Below, piece after piece: positions 53,939-64,000 of a stretch of DNA of 64,000 bases (the stretch's first letter is position 1; each line of letters opens with the position of its first letter). Under the pieces are notes generated by a model, which saw only the letters and a list, made by a program, of their open reading frames with translations, had not been told where the DNA came from and did not search any database. The DNA comes from Anniella stebbinsi (Eukaryota > Chordata > Lepidosauria > Squamata > Anniellidae): contig JARDYH010000002.1 in the NCBI GenBank assembly GCA_029215795.1, positions 21,383,001 to 21,447,000 of the forward strand, given 5' to 3'. The position numbers and the translations under genes are program-made.

Positions 53939-54239
53939 TAGACTGACCATATGAAAAGGAGGACAGGGCTCATGTAACTTTAACAGTTGTAGAGAAAAGG
54001 GAATTTCAGCCAGTGTCATTTGTATGCAATTAGTTCCTGGTGAAATTCCCTCTTCATCACAACAGTTAAAGGTGACCATATACAAAAGAAGGCAGGGCCC
54101 CTGCAACTTTAACTGTTGTGATGAAGAGGGAATTTCACCAGGAACTAATTGCATACAAATGACACTGGCTGAAATTCCCTTTTCTCTACAACTGTTAAAG
54201 TTACATGAGCCCTGTCCTCCTTTTCATATGGTCAGCCTA
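53939..54239. mobile_element. family A2 hAT-like palindromic MITE
   Basis: Ends 'tagactgaccatatgaaaag' and 'ccttttcatatggtcagcct' plus a. Flanked by 'ttttatg' (53932-53938 and 54240-54246). The internal end-like piece 'gtgaccatatacaaaagaag' at 54071 marks the dimer structure. 301 bp, no coding capacity, arms almost perfectly paired. Confidence 0.85.
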
Positions 54240-54709
54240 TTTTATGTCGTTCCCATTGTTTCTTGAAGCAGCCAAGTTTTACTTTGATAGAAAAAGCTTA
54301 TTTTAGCAGTAGGCGGGGGATGCAAGGTTATGCAGGTAGGTGGAACAATAGCTCAGAAGAAGCTACATCATTTCTGTGTTGGGCAGCCATTTCAACCGTT
54401 CAAAGGATAGGAACTAACAGCTTATCCCAACAATGCCTAAGCCATCTCAAAAGTTATGGATCCCCAAGACTAATATGCTAGTAAGCCAGATAGAACAAAG
54501 GGAAGATACAAACCCAGGCTTGTTCCAGCAGGGGAGAAAACATCTGCAACTGATTCACAGGAGTTTGAAGATAGCAGGAAATGATGTTTCTTGGTTAGCC
54601 CTTTGATGTTCTAGTGTCATAACCCAAGAATGAAGCCTAATAACTGTATGCATGTCTTTGCAGCTGTGCAGGACTGCAGGTTTAAATACCAATTGTGTAG
54701 TTATTCACT
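54240..54709. other. no recognisable feature
   Basis: Nothing recognised. Confidence 0.4.
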
Positions 54710-55045
54710 AGACATGGATGTATCTGTCAGTTTTAGTTACTTTCTGTTTCTCATTTTTCCATTCTTAAATTCAGTTTGTCCCGAATGTTGAGAATTTTCC
54801 CAATCTTAATTTAGTTTTATTCTGAACTTTGAGGATTTTTAAATAGTTTTCATGAATATTTGTATGCATTTTTGTGCACATTTGTGTACACATATTTTTT
54901 TTAATCAGAGAACTCCATTCCAAATTCCGACACATGAATTTTTTGAAAGATAACTGACTTTTGGTTGGTTCAACTTGCAAATCTAGATAAGTTTGAATTA
55001 AAATGTCAACCGAATGAATTTCTCTCCCATCCTTATTCACAGCTG
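54710..55045. repeat. family M AT-rich repeat (weak)
   Basis: Possible ends 'gacatggatgtatctgtc' and 'ctctcccatcctt'. Shares motifs with 12722-12960. Followed by an A run at 55067-55083. Class uncertain. Confidence 0.3.
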
Positions 55046-55298
55046 CACAGCTGTGTAGGTGCACAGTAAAAAAAAAAAAAAAAGCCTGATGGTCTAAATT
55101 ATATGTACAAATTATGGATGGGCTTGAAAATTTGAGACTTTTAAATGTTCTGATTTAATACTTGAAAAAGGTCCTGTAGCACCCACTGCCTCCTCCTCCC
55201 ATTAACCCAAGGACCCAAAAGCATACCTTGGGCAGGGAGGCAATAGAGGTGGTGAGCACTCCCAGTCCTCAATTGAATGTCTTTCCTCACTGAGGACT

Positions 55299-55918
55299 GG
55301 GGGCTCATCTACACCTTCATCCCTTTCTAGAGGGAGGAGAGATGATCACGAGGTTTCCCGCTTCCATGTTCATTGCTCACAAGGTACATGTGAGGGAATT
55401 TTCCCGCAAGTAAAGGAGAGCCGTTGCGGGAGGATGTGTGCCCCATGATGGTGATTCCAATGTGTATCGGCAGAGGTGGGCGGGACTAGACAGATGGGTA
55501 TGAAGCATGGATTTTTTTTTAATAACTTCTCTGAGATGTGCACAAGCACAAACACACAGCAACACAGGGGGGATAGGTACGTTGTCAAAATTGCGCTACT
55601 GTGCATTGATATGTTTGTGTAAAAAAAGAGAGAGAGAGAGAGAGATTTGGCAATGAAACACGGCGATGCCCATGCACACTCCCCTGAGAGCGGGTTGGCT
55701 GTTCGCTGAGCCAGGAACTCGCAAAGAGGGGCACACCAGCTGAGGACTTCGGGATTGTAGCGAGAGATGGGGAAAAGCTGCTACAAAACCAGTCAGCGAT
55801 ATTCCAGAAAAACTAAGCGGTCATCCCAAGATCACTGCAGGAGTAGGTGAACGTCATGTGGCCCGGTAGGGATGACCTCGATATTATTCCGGAATAAACA
55901 ACTGGTGTAGATGGCCCC
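55299..55918. mobile_element. family H putative DNA element (620 bp)
   Basis: Ends 'gggggctcatctacacc' and 'ggtgtagatggcccc' are inverted (one indel). The ends resemble those of family C (CTCATCTACACC). The interior is CpG-richer and unlike other families, with a (GA)n at about 55627-55644. No transposase frame. Target duplication unclear. Single copy here. Confidence 0.5.
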
Positions 55919-55924
55919 TGGACT

Positions 55925-56040
55925 ACACAGCACTGTCCTATGCTTGTTTACTCAGAAGTAAGTCCCACTATTCTCAATGGGGCTTACTTCCTAGTAAGTG
56001 TGTTTAATATTCCAGCCTAAAATGGATGTGCATAGGCTCT
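55925..56040. repeat. family K repeat
   Basis: 'gcactgtcctatgcttgttt', 'actcagaagtaagtcccact', 'ctcaatggggcttacttcc'. A short palindromic repeat very common in squamates. Confidence 0.6.
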
Positions 56041-56149
56041 GTATACACAAAAGGAGCTACTGCTTTTTGTAGGATTTCCACTCATACTGAGAAGACTTAC
56101 ATGCATACATGGCCCTCCCCAGAGTGCTAACCTGGGCCTTTTTTATTTT

Positions 56150-56580
56150 CCCAGTGTTTTCAGTTTTAAAAACATGTTTTAAGTAGTGCCTAAGGGCTAA
56201 AAACACATCAACTTTCTGTCACATTATATCCTGATACTATTTAAACTTGTTTTCAATTTTACTTGCATTTTGTATTTTCTGATTTTAATTCACCACCACC
56301 ACCATACACTGGCCAGAGAGCTTCTTCTTAACGAGCAGTATAAAAATGATGATAATGAAATAAAGTGAAGCAAACATGAATTAGCTAATTCATTGTTTTT
56401 TTAAGATGCTTTTAAATTTTGTATGATATATTAGCCATTTTATTGCAATTTGTACCATTGTTGTTATATTTTCATTCTTGAAATTTTCCTTATACTTATT
56501 TTACTTCACTGTTTTGAGTGTGGTTAAGGACAGAACCATGACTGGAAATTATTAATACAATAAATAAATACATTTGTATG
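56150..56580 (+). mobile_element. possible LINE 3' UTR (weak)
   Basis: T-rich sequence ending 'ggttaaggacagaaccatga' and 'aatacaataaataaata' recalls LINE tails. No coding part. Low certainty. Confidence 0.3.
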
Positions 56581-56684
56581 TACATGGCCTCTATTCACCA
56601 CTTCAGGTGAATGTGAAGAGCCTGGGTATGGAGACAGAAATACCATTCTTCCAACTTCCCCCACCCCCCACTCGCCTCATGGAG

Positions 56685-56812
56685 TGCAATCCTATGCATG
56701 TGTAGACAGAAAAAAGACCTACAACTCCCAGCATGCCCCAGCCAGCATGGCTGGGGCATGCTGGGAATTTTAGGCTTTTTTCTGTCTCAACATGCATAGG
56801 ATTGCACCTTTC
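56685..56812. repeat. family K foldback, nearly perfect (128 bp)
   Basis: Starts 'gtgcaatcctatgcatgtgt' and ends 'acatgcataggattgcac'. The middle is 'agcatgccccagccagcatg' / 'gctggggcatgctgg'. Almost every base pairs in a single hairpin. Non-coding. Confidence 0.75.
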
Positions 56813-56920
56813 AAGTGTAAAAAGAGCTACAATTAGTGACTCATCTCTCATGGTTGTTGTGTGTACCAATCAAGCAGTGTTGCTTTGTGGATTGTGCCTC
56901 TTCTCAAACAGCTTCAAGGG

Positions 56921-57428
56921 TCAGGTGACCATATGAAAAGGAGGACAGGACTCCTGTATCTTTAACAGTTGAATAGAAAAGGGAATTTCAGCAGGTGTCT
57001 ACTGGTTCTCAGTAGATCGGAAGCTGCGGCAGCGGCGGATGGTGGCGGCAACGAGGAAGCAGCAGATAAGCAGAGAGGGTGGAGGGAAGGTGGTGAGTCC
57101 AATGGACTCACTGCCAGCCTTGTGTCCCTGGATGCTAGCTGCGCAGCCGGCACCCAGGGACCTGGAAGGCCAATGGGCCCAGATCTCTGAATCAATCCGG
57201 ATTGACCTGGAATGATCCAATAAAATCCGGAATTATTCGGACCTCCCCCGATCTGGTTCGGATCCGGATCCGGGAGGTCCAGATCACCCCGATCTGCTTA
57301 AGATTCAGGATCCGGATCTGTTCCCAGCCCTAGTTGTTGGTACACATGCAGCACCTGCTGAAATTCCATTTTCTCTACAATTGTTAAAGGTACAGGAGCC
57401 CTGTCTTCCTTTCCATATGGTCACCCTA
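56921..57428. mobile_element. family A1 MITE split by a partial family B element
   Basis: Left part 56921-56999 ('tcaggtgaccatatgaaaag'...'cagcaggtgtc'); right part 57333-57428 ('gcagcacctgctgaaattcc'...'atatggtcacccta'). Flanks 'ttcaaggg' (56913-56920) and 'ttcaaagg' (57429-57436) form an 8-bp duplication with one mismatch. Confidence 0.8.
57000..57332. mobile_element. family B element, right half only
   Basis: Starts abruptly in the hairpin arm ('tactggttctcagtagatcg', as in B3 at about 36790). It continues with 'gcagcagataagcagagagg' and 'ggatccggatc' motifs and ends 'cccagcccta'. The left half and hairpin centre are missing. Belongs to the B3-type subfamily. Confidence 0.75.
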
Positions 57429-58509
57429 TTCAAAGGTAGTTTATAATTCTGATTAGAAATTATTCTTTTAAGAAAAAATAATAATCAAATGCAGACTCAC
57501 ACTTTGGCTTTGAACAGTCAGGAATGTTTAATCTTTTCATGAGAAATCGGCTCTTCTATTACACTTGGTTGGAACCCAACAATCCCAACTGTCTGAAAAG
57601 ATCTCTCAAAAGCGCTCTTTTATGTTTCTTTTTTGGATAGGAGAACATATTTCTTTTTTTAAAAAATAAATAAATCCTTCACTCTTCACTAATGACAGAA
57701 ATTGCCCATAGGGCAATTCTCTTACCAAAAGAAGATTCAATCACATACTGGCTTTGTTTACAATTGCTATGGCAACAATGGGTGCCATGGCAACTATTAA
57801 TATTCTCCCATTCTCTCTCTCTCTTTCTCACACACACACACACACACACACCACAAACACCACACACGCACACACGCACACACACACATCAATTGACTCT
57901 TACTGCTATTCACAGGGAGTTGAGATATTTGGATTTCTAGATCCAGACATTTGGAGCCATGATGCCTCATTTTGCTGCTTAATATGTAACTCCCATCTTG
58001 TAAACCTACTTCTTCAGATATATATTTTTACAAGCCATAAACATGTTAAGTACGTTCATTGGCTAACAATCTGTAACAGCAAACAAATATAATTGAATTT
58101 GCTTCATGCGGGAGGCATGAGTGACTAGGACTGGGGCTTGAAGGGGAACACAGCAAGCAGGCATAAGTTCACAAAAAGAGGCTTGGGGATTTTTACACAA
58201 GGTATTTATCATGCTCTTGTCATTCCCTACTCACAGTTGTTTACAGTTTTTATAGATGATGTTGTGACCCTCCAGTTTCGCTTCTGTGTCAAACTAGCAC
58301 TTTCCATGAGTTTTTTTAGACCAGGGAAAATGTGGCATTTAATTATGAAAGCTAAAGAAATTGCTTTTTTCACTTGTAAATTTGCACGATTCTATTATAC
58401 CATAGTACCACCTAGAGGTTATGTAGCAGAAAAGCAGGAAGGGAAACACTCTTTGTGTAGTGCTCACATCTCAAATTCTGCAAAAAAATGAATTAATAGA
58501 CTTGTGTAG
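57429..58509. other. no gene; (CA)n and (CACA) repeats at about 57816-57888
   Basis: Microsatellite region followed by single-copy-looking DNA. A 117-codon frame at 58138-58491 has no recognisable domain and is not called. Confidence 0.45.
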
Positions 58510-58640
58510 AAAAGCTCATAGTGGCTCTGACTAATGGTTCATCTAGACCAGTATTCTATTTCTCTCAGTGGCCAAGGAGGTGCTCTCAGAAGCCCAAAAT
58601 CTGGGCATAAAGGCAATAGCCTTCCACTGATGTTCCATGT
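58510..58640 (-). mobile_element. old CR1-type 3' end, minus strand
   Basis: 'ctctgactaatggttcatct', 'agaccagtattctatttctc', 'tcagtggccaaggaggtgct' follows the inverted CR1 terminus, more diverged than other copies. Confidence 0.5.
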
Positions 58641-59824
58641 GACACCCTAGGGTTTCTCAGACAGTCTTTACTCTTCTCTGTAGCCCGGTGTCATGTACTG
58701 TCAATGCCCTGTTCCATGAGTGGAAGGGAAAGTGGAAAACTGTTCCCACCACTGCTTTTTGCCTTTCTCCTCCTGTGGTGTTTTCCATTGCCACCAGGTG
58801 GAAATCTTTTTCTGGATCTCTGGTGTGTCTGCTTCTGGTAGCACTATTGGCTATAGGGTGGGTAACCGGGAAAGAAAAGAGACCACAATATTTCAAATAA
58901 CAAAGTTTAACAAAGTACCTTGGCGCATCCAGAAAGTGACACAGAAGTCCATGCCTTTCTTTGCATGGAGAAGTAAAAAATGGTATCCAAGGGGATGAAT
59001 AATGTCAGTAAAGGGGGGGGTGGAGCTTTGAGGTTCTGCCTCCTGATGTCATCCAGACAGCCAGTTTGGTCCGGCGGGAGGGAGGGAAGAATTTGACCCC
59101 CAGACCAGAAAAGGTTCCCATTCATGCTTTAAAGTATTTGTGTATACTCTAAAGCTACAAATCAATAAATATTATGGATCCTGATAACTTCCATATCCTC
59201 TTGCTTTAGAGGATTTTTTTCCCGATAGAGAGGTAATTTAAGCTCCATTCTCCTTCAGCCTAAACCTAAATCTATTTAACAGGGACTGCATTAATACTGT
59301 TGTTTTATAACTTGGTTGTAAACTGTACATCTGAAGTACCTTTTTCAAAGAAAGGTCAACATGATTTTTAAAATAATGCCAGTAGTTATTTTTGCATGCA
59401 CTGAAAGCTATATTAGCATGTGGAAATAGAGGTATTTAATGTCAAATTCATTTGCATATCCCTATCCATGGTTGCAGAGTAGTGTGTGTCAAAACAAATT
59501 ATGGACACAAACTTTAAAGGCAGAATTTCATAATTGGCCTCCTATTGAGCTCAAACAACCATATGGTTGCAAAAGGATGAGGAGACACTTATAAAGAGGT
59601 GAGGAAGACTGAACAATAGACGGATATCTGCAATCTCCACTGTTGTCTGAAAACAACACTAATTAATGAATCTAGAATAAGCTGTGCGGACTCAGTCAGT
59701 GCAAGAATTAAACACCAAGGGATGTGTCCAGACTTAGGCATAATTACAGGAGTCCCATTGATTGCAGTGGGTCTACTCTAAAGTATGACTAAAGCGGTAT
59801 GCAACCTTAAGAGATAATTCACTA
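58641..59824. other. no recognisable feature
   Basis: About 1.2 kb. Overlapping frames at 58657-58998 on both strands, no motif. Confidence 0.4.
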
Positions 59825-60048
59825 AGGGTGCAATCCTATATACATTTATCTTTCTTTCCCCTAATGCAAGCCTATGGGGAAAACACCTGAAATGGCGGTC
59901 CATAATCCGATTAGAATTTCTGATATTTATCGGATATTGGATCCAATCAAATCCGGGTACCCCCCAATAATGATCGGTACCGATATTTTTAATATCGGAA
60001 ATTCCGATCCGATCCCGATTCTGATATTTCTGGTCGTGCACATCCCTA
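59825..60048 (-). mobile_element. family B element, one half, joined to a family K piece
   Basis: Right end 'gtcgtgcacatcccta' (60033-60048) and GATC-rich subterminal text 'ccgatccgatcccgattctg' match family B ends. At the other side, 'cctatggggaaaacacctga' plus 'aatggcgg' corresponds to the B1/B2 palindrome beside the core. The core hairpins are absent. 'agggtgcaatcctat' (59825) is a family K start. Confidence 0.65.
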
Positions 60049-60169
60049 GTTAAAATTCAGGGGGAAAATCCATCCTATCAAGAAATTGCTTCCCTTCTCT
60101 TAGTCTCACGTAATTAGCCAGCTTAGATATATTTGTGCAACTTTAGTTTCCTATTCCTCAATAAAAGGA

Positions 60170-60510
60170 ATTATTGTTGTTCTCCATTTTTTAACATAAT
60201 ATATCCTTGTTGTTCCCAACATAGACAGAGAGCTTCCGCTTTACCTTCTGCAGTCTTCATGGGTTTAACGATTGGTGCTATACATATGCTTCTCCCCAAC
60301 CCCTTGTTTTTGCCAGTTCCTTCTCATATGGTGGTGTTTTATGGCGCAATTTCCATTTATTACAATATTTTCAGGGTTTTATAAAATGACCGATTCCTGC
60401 TCAAAAACAACAAGAGAAGCATCTGTTGACAACGTCATGAAAAGGATCCGCAAACTTCCATAAATCACCAGTCATGACCGTGCAATAAATCAGTCATGTG
60501 GGGAAGCTCT
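60170..60510. repeat. family G interspersed repeat (diverged)
   Basis: 'tgttgacaacgtcatgaaaa', 'ggatccgcaaacttccataa', 'atcaccagtcatgaccgtgc', 'aataaatcagtcatgtgggg', 'aagctctta'. Same order as 51350-51640. Confidence 0.5.
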
Positions 60511-60568
60511 TAGGGTTGGATTCAGAATTGCGATACTGCAAGCAGAGGCTATTGCTTGCCGAATGGGT

Positions 60569-60887
60569 AGGCTGACCAGATAAAATCCAGGTCAGGGCTG
60601 ATGTAACTTTAACAGTTGTAGAGAAAAGGGAATTTCAGCCAGTGTCATTTGTATGCAATTAGTTCCTGGTGATATTCCCTCTTCATCACAACAGTTAAAG
60701 GTGCATGCACTATACCAGAGTGACCATATACAAAAGAAGGCAGGGCCCCTGCAACTTTAACTGTTGTGATGAAGAGGGAATTTCACCAGGAACTAATTGC
60801 ATACAAATGACACTGGCTGAAATTCCCTTTTCTCTACAACTGTTAAAGTTACATCAGCCCTGACCTGGATTTTATCTGGTCACCCTA
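60569..60887. mobile_element. family A2 hAT-like palindromic MITE with perfect 8-bp duplication
   Basis: Ends 'taggctgaccagataaaatc' and 'gattttatctggtcacccta'. Perfect flanking duplication 'cgaatggg' (60561-60568 and 60888-60895). This copy fixes the family boundaries. The second inner end-like piece is 'gagtgaccatatacaaaaga' at about 60718. 319 bp, non-coding. Confidence 0.9.
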
Positions 60888-61244
60888 CGAATGGGACTTC
60901 CACATCTTCTCTTTCCCCTGTACTCCCTCCCCCCACAAATCAGCTCCAGAGGGTTGGGGAACTACTGTCTCTGAGTTGTATCTAATTTAGCTTAACTTAA
61001 TTCCCATTAATTTAAATGGTCTTACTCTAAGTAAACTAACATGGCATACAATCTTCTACTTAAAGTATTTTGATAGTAGGATGCAGGCAGAGCTAAGTCA
61101 CAATCATCCATTGACTGGAATCCTGCTGCTCACCCAAACAAGGAGATGTCAGCAACTGTACAGGTTAATATGGACACTTCAGACAGAGAACAGAAATGAT
61201 GCAAATATCAGCATATCTTAGAATCTGTATTCATTTATTTAAAG
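60888..61244. other. no recognisable feature
   Basis: Nothing beyond the target duplication. Confidence 0.4.
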
Positions 61245-61345
61245 TGTTTGTATTCCACTCTTCAGCTGACAAGGCTCCCAGAACAGCTTATATATGATCA
61301 ATAAAAACAATGACAAATCATTGTAAAAACTGAAAAATTGTAAGT
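61245..61345 (-). mobile_element. L2-type tail, minus strand (weak)
   Basis: 'attcatttatttaaagtgtt', 'tgtattccactcttcagctg', 'acaaggctcccagaacagct' resembles an inverted LINE 3' end. No coding part. Confidence 0.4.
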
Positions 61346-61364
61346 GGGCCATGTGACTTTAAGG

Positions 61365-61720
61365 CTGCAATCCTATAAACATTTTACTGGGAGGGGAGTC
61401 CCACTGAACTCAATGGGGTGTATTTCTGAAAAGGCACACAGAGGATTGCATTCTAAACAGCCTGTTTAAACAACAGAGACTTACTTTTGAGTAAACAGAA
61501 AACCTCAGAAGTAAGCAAAGGGTTGCAGAGCATTTCTTTCCAGTTTGCTGTTTTAGACTTTAAAAAAAGCTGCATGACCATACTATTAAAAGTCAGTTCT
61601 ATATGTGTTTACTCAGAAGTAAGTTTCTCAAAGGAGGTTACTCAAAGGTAAGCATGCATCAGATTTATGATGTAAATGCAGTTGAAATCAGTGGGATTTA
61701 CTCTTGAGTAAGGGAACAGC
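61365..61720. repeat. family K repeats, two or more copies
   Basis: 'ggctgcaatcctataaacat', 'gggagtcccactgaactcaa', 'tggggtgtatttctgaaaag', 'gaggattgcattct' (61365-61455), then 'tgtgtttactcagaagtaag' (61604) and 'gaaatcagtgggatttactc' (61684). Confidence 0.55.
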
Positions 61721-62099
61721 AAGTCTCTATTTTATGAACTGGAGATGTACAATTTCACATGATCAAAGTAAAGGAAAATAGATCCTTCACAAATGCAAAT
61801 AGGTGGACCTTCACATTAGTGGACTATTAGGAAAAGGGTTTAAGGGGGAAATTTTAAGAAAATCCTTAAAATTCAAGGGATGAACCAATCTGATTCAAAT
61901 TTGGCATGCTGAAAGTTCTACTTAAGAACTCTCAAGGTCTCAAGTTTCACCTCTTTATCTTTTAAAATGAGGGAGCTGCAGGCAAGGAGGTTGGGATTGG
62001 AGCACTAGACGTGCTGGGGGAAGAGAACCACCCTGCCCGCCCCTCCCCTTTCGTCAGCAAGACTCCATTAGACATGCCCCCCAAAAAGGAAGAAGCCAG
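61721..62099. other. no recognisable feature
   Basis: Nothing recognised. Confidence 0.4.
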
Positions 62100-62270
62100 A
62101 GGGGAAAATAATCCAGACTTTCCCCGTACCAAAATAAAATGCAATAAGGGGGGGAAAGGGGCGAGATGAGTTCAGGACAGGGATGATGTCATGTGAGTAC
62201 TCTGCTGCAAAACCACATACCAGGCATGGAGAGTGTGTGATAAATCGCTGGTGTGATGGAGCTCTTAGTT
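62100..62270. repeat. family G-like repeat fragment
   Basis: 'gacagggatgatgtcatgtg', 'gagtgtgtgataaatcgctg', 'gtgtgatggagctcttag' match 62951-63045 ('gacagggacgacgtcatgcg', 'gtgatggagtcctga'). Confidence 0.4.
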
Positions 62271-62799
62271 GCAAGTTGACTCTGCCCTATTTGTAAGCTG
62301 AACCCTTCTACTTGTTCATCTGAAATTTTGCAAGAAAGGTATCTAGGGGAACCTCTGTATTGTATGTCACGTTCATGTAAATTTCCCACAAAACCACAGA
62401 GAATGTAGGGCAACCCCCTTTTTAAAATGATCAAAACTTTCAAGGTTTCTTACACAAACGTCCCTTCACCTATTTGCCTGAAACTTGGCAGCTTCATGAC
62501 TTGACAAGGGATTGCAGTGCCTGTGAATGTATTCCAGTTATAATCAATGGGGAAGACATCTGAAACTGTATGAGGAAGGATCAGAGCGGTTTGAAATGTT
62601 AAGGTGGATAGGCGCCAGGGTGAAGTTCTGTGAGTTCAACAGCATGGGTTCAACAAAACAAGGAAGGAAGCCCCCCCCCAAAAAAAGAGGGAGTTGGAGC
62701 ACTGAAACCTTCCTTCCAACTCCTAACATGTCCAAAGATGAAAAGGAGGAAGTAAGTTGTAAAACTGCCCTGGTCAATTAAAAGCACGCCCTATTCTTT
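62271..62799. other. no recognisable feature
   Basis: Short frames only. No motif. Confidence 0.4.
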
Positions 62800-63395
62800 C
62801 ATCACTGAAAACGGCCTTCCAGACACATCCCCAAACACAGAAGCGGATTTACTGGTTTACAGAAGTGTTTTTATTGCGCACTTCCAAGATGAAACAGACT
62901 TTCTCAGGTGCAAAATAAGCCGGGAGAACGGAGGAAAAAAGCGAGAATAGTGCAGGACAGGGACGACGTCATGCGAGTCCATAGCACCAAAAGCGGAAGG
63001 ACGGACTACAAGAGTGCCATAACCCTAAATGTGATGGAGTCCTGACTGGGGCTTTGCTTCCTGGTTCTCTGACGCAATTGTAATGGGTTGCATTACATGG
63101 GTGGAGAGCGGTGACCACATGCTCTATAATTGAAAACTTCCCCTCCTCCCAATGCTCATAGCCTTGAATGGGACAGTGTCCTCTAATGGGTGCTTCCGCT
63201 GCATATAATAGGAAAACCAGCAATATTTCAGAAGAATCAGGATAGCCAGGTTGTTATTTTTAGAATGGAATAACCAGGGGAAGGGATTGGAGACATGCAG
63301 GAGATTGATGATGTTATGAAAAGGACCTGCAAACTTCCATGACTGGCCAGTCATGAGTGTGCCTTATTTCACTTATGTGAAGAGCCCGAAACGTT
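62800..63395. repeat. family G repeat(s), longest copy
   Basis: The stretch 63110-63390 matches 51390-51640 in order: 'gaccacatgctctataattg', 'aacttcccctcctcccaatg', 'ggaataaccaggggaaggga', 'ggagattgatgatgttatga', 'ctggccagtcatgagtgtgc'. 62830-63040 is a second, related part with 'gacgacgtcatgcgagtcc'. Ends in a C run at 63397-63408. Confidence 0.45.
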
Positions 63396-64000
63396 CCCCC
63401 CCCCCCCCGGTATACATCCCTAGTGGTGAAGCTTAAGCCTCTTCATATGTTAATGGCTGAGAGGCATAATTTGAACCAGGGACTTGCTGGCACACCTCTT
63501 GGACACTAAGTTGCACCTGCTCTGAATCTCCTAGTTATTTTTTAAACCCAAAACTATTAAATATGAATGGGGCTAACTATAGATTTATCCAGCTTCTAGG
63601 AGTCTATAGTTTCCTTCTCATTCCTAGCTAATTCCTGTGTTTCACCAGAGATAGCACAATGCTAGAAAGACATTCCACATCAAAGCATTGATTTTGCTAG
63701 GAAACAACATAAACAGGACAACAAACATCATTGACTATCTAAAGTCACTGCGCATTCATTTCACAGATACTTGACTTGCTACTGGGACTGCTAACAAAGG
63801 AGATGTGACAAGACAGTTGTATGAGTGCTTAGAAAGATTGGCTTCAATGGGGTGGCCTAGCATAATTGTGTCTCTGTAAAAATTAGTGCAGGGTGAATAT
63901 AGCACAATGCAGTGGTTTGGATGCTCTTCTTACTATGTAATTAGCCTTTTCTGGAAGAACTGATTTGGACATAATGGGTGGTGGTATCCAATATGGAACT
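63396..64000. other. no recognisable feature
   Basis: After the poly-C run and 'tatacatccctagtgg', which weakly resembles a family B end, nothing is recognised to the window edge. Confidence 0.35.

Noticed and set aside
57679..58092. Histidine-Threonine or Cys-Val rich frames
   Set aside because: They come from the CA microsatellite at 57816-57888.
58138..58491. 117-codon frame as a gene
   Set aside because: No domain, signal or splice context. Length is within chance expectation for 64 kb on six frames.

Overview
The window looks like vertebrate, most probably squamate reptile (lizard or snake), intergenic or intronic DNA. The evidence is the repeat content. There are CR1 and L2-type LINE 3' ends in both orientations, tRNA-derived SINEs, a 5S-rRNA-derived SINE fragment, and many short palindromic DNA transposons (MITE-like). 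There are also two solo LTRs and many microsatellites. Codon structure, operons and ribosome sites typical of prokaryotes are absent. The assignment rests on recognising repeat families from memory, because no database search was possible. I found no convincing host protein-coding exon, rRNA gene or functional tRNA gene. The only stretches with recognisable protein homology are decayed reverse-transcriptase C-termini of LINEs.

Layout. From 1 to 9 kb: old MITE pieces, SINEs, a very strong 420-bp foldback (4392-4811), a duplicated AT-rich block and GC-rich elements of family E. From 10 to 14 kb: CR1 and L2 3' ends followed by hAT-like MITEs of family A (11135 and 11524). From 14.3 to 17.7 kb: the most structured part. 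A family-A MITE is split by an L2-type LINE tail, which is itself split by a GC-rich family-B element. A second complete family-B element follows at 16258-17714. Target-site duplications support the order of events. From 17.9 to 22.5 kb: minus-strand L2 and CR1 ends and a family-D palindrome. From 22.5 to 35 kb: mostly quiet sequence with MITEs, a CpG-rich patch (26061-26290), and an L2 copy broken by an LTR (32610-33180). From 35 to 47 kb: CR1 ends, a third complete family-B element (36386-36943), a 5S-derived SINE (41070-41235), a hAT MITE with a perfect 8-bp duplication (42919-43125), and a solo LTR inside an L2 copy (45939-46573). From 47 to 64 kb: long unremarkable stretches with a MIR-like core, L2 remains and more family-A, B, G, H and K palindromes.

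Family letters (A to M) are my own labels for repeats that recur within this window. They are not database names. The most informative observations are the family-B elements. They carry one, two or three tandem copies of a ~190-bp internal hairpin with a conserved palindromic centre and have perfect 8-bp target duplications, as expected of hAT transposons. I see no autonomous transposase for any of these families in the window. Nothing here amounts to a clear new biological system. The candidates worth checking are non-autonomous mobile elements and long hairpins that could yield double-stranded RNA.
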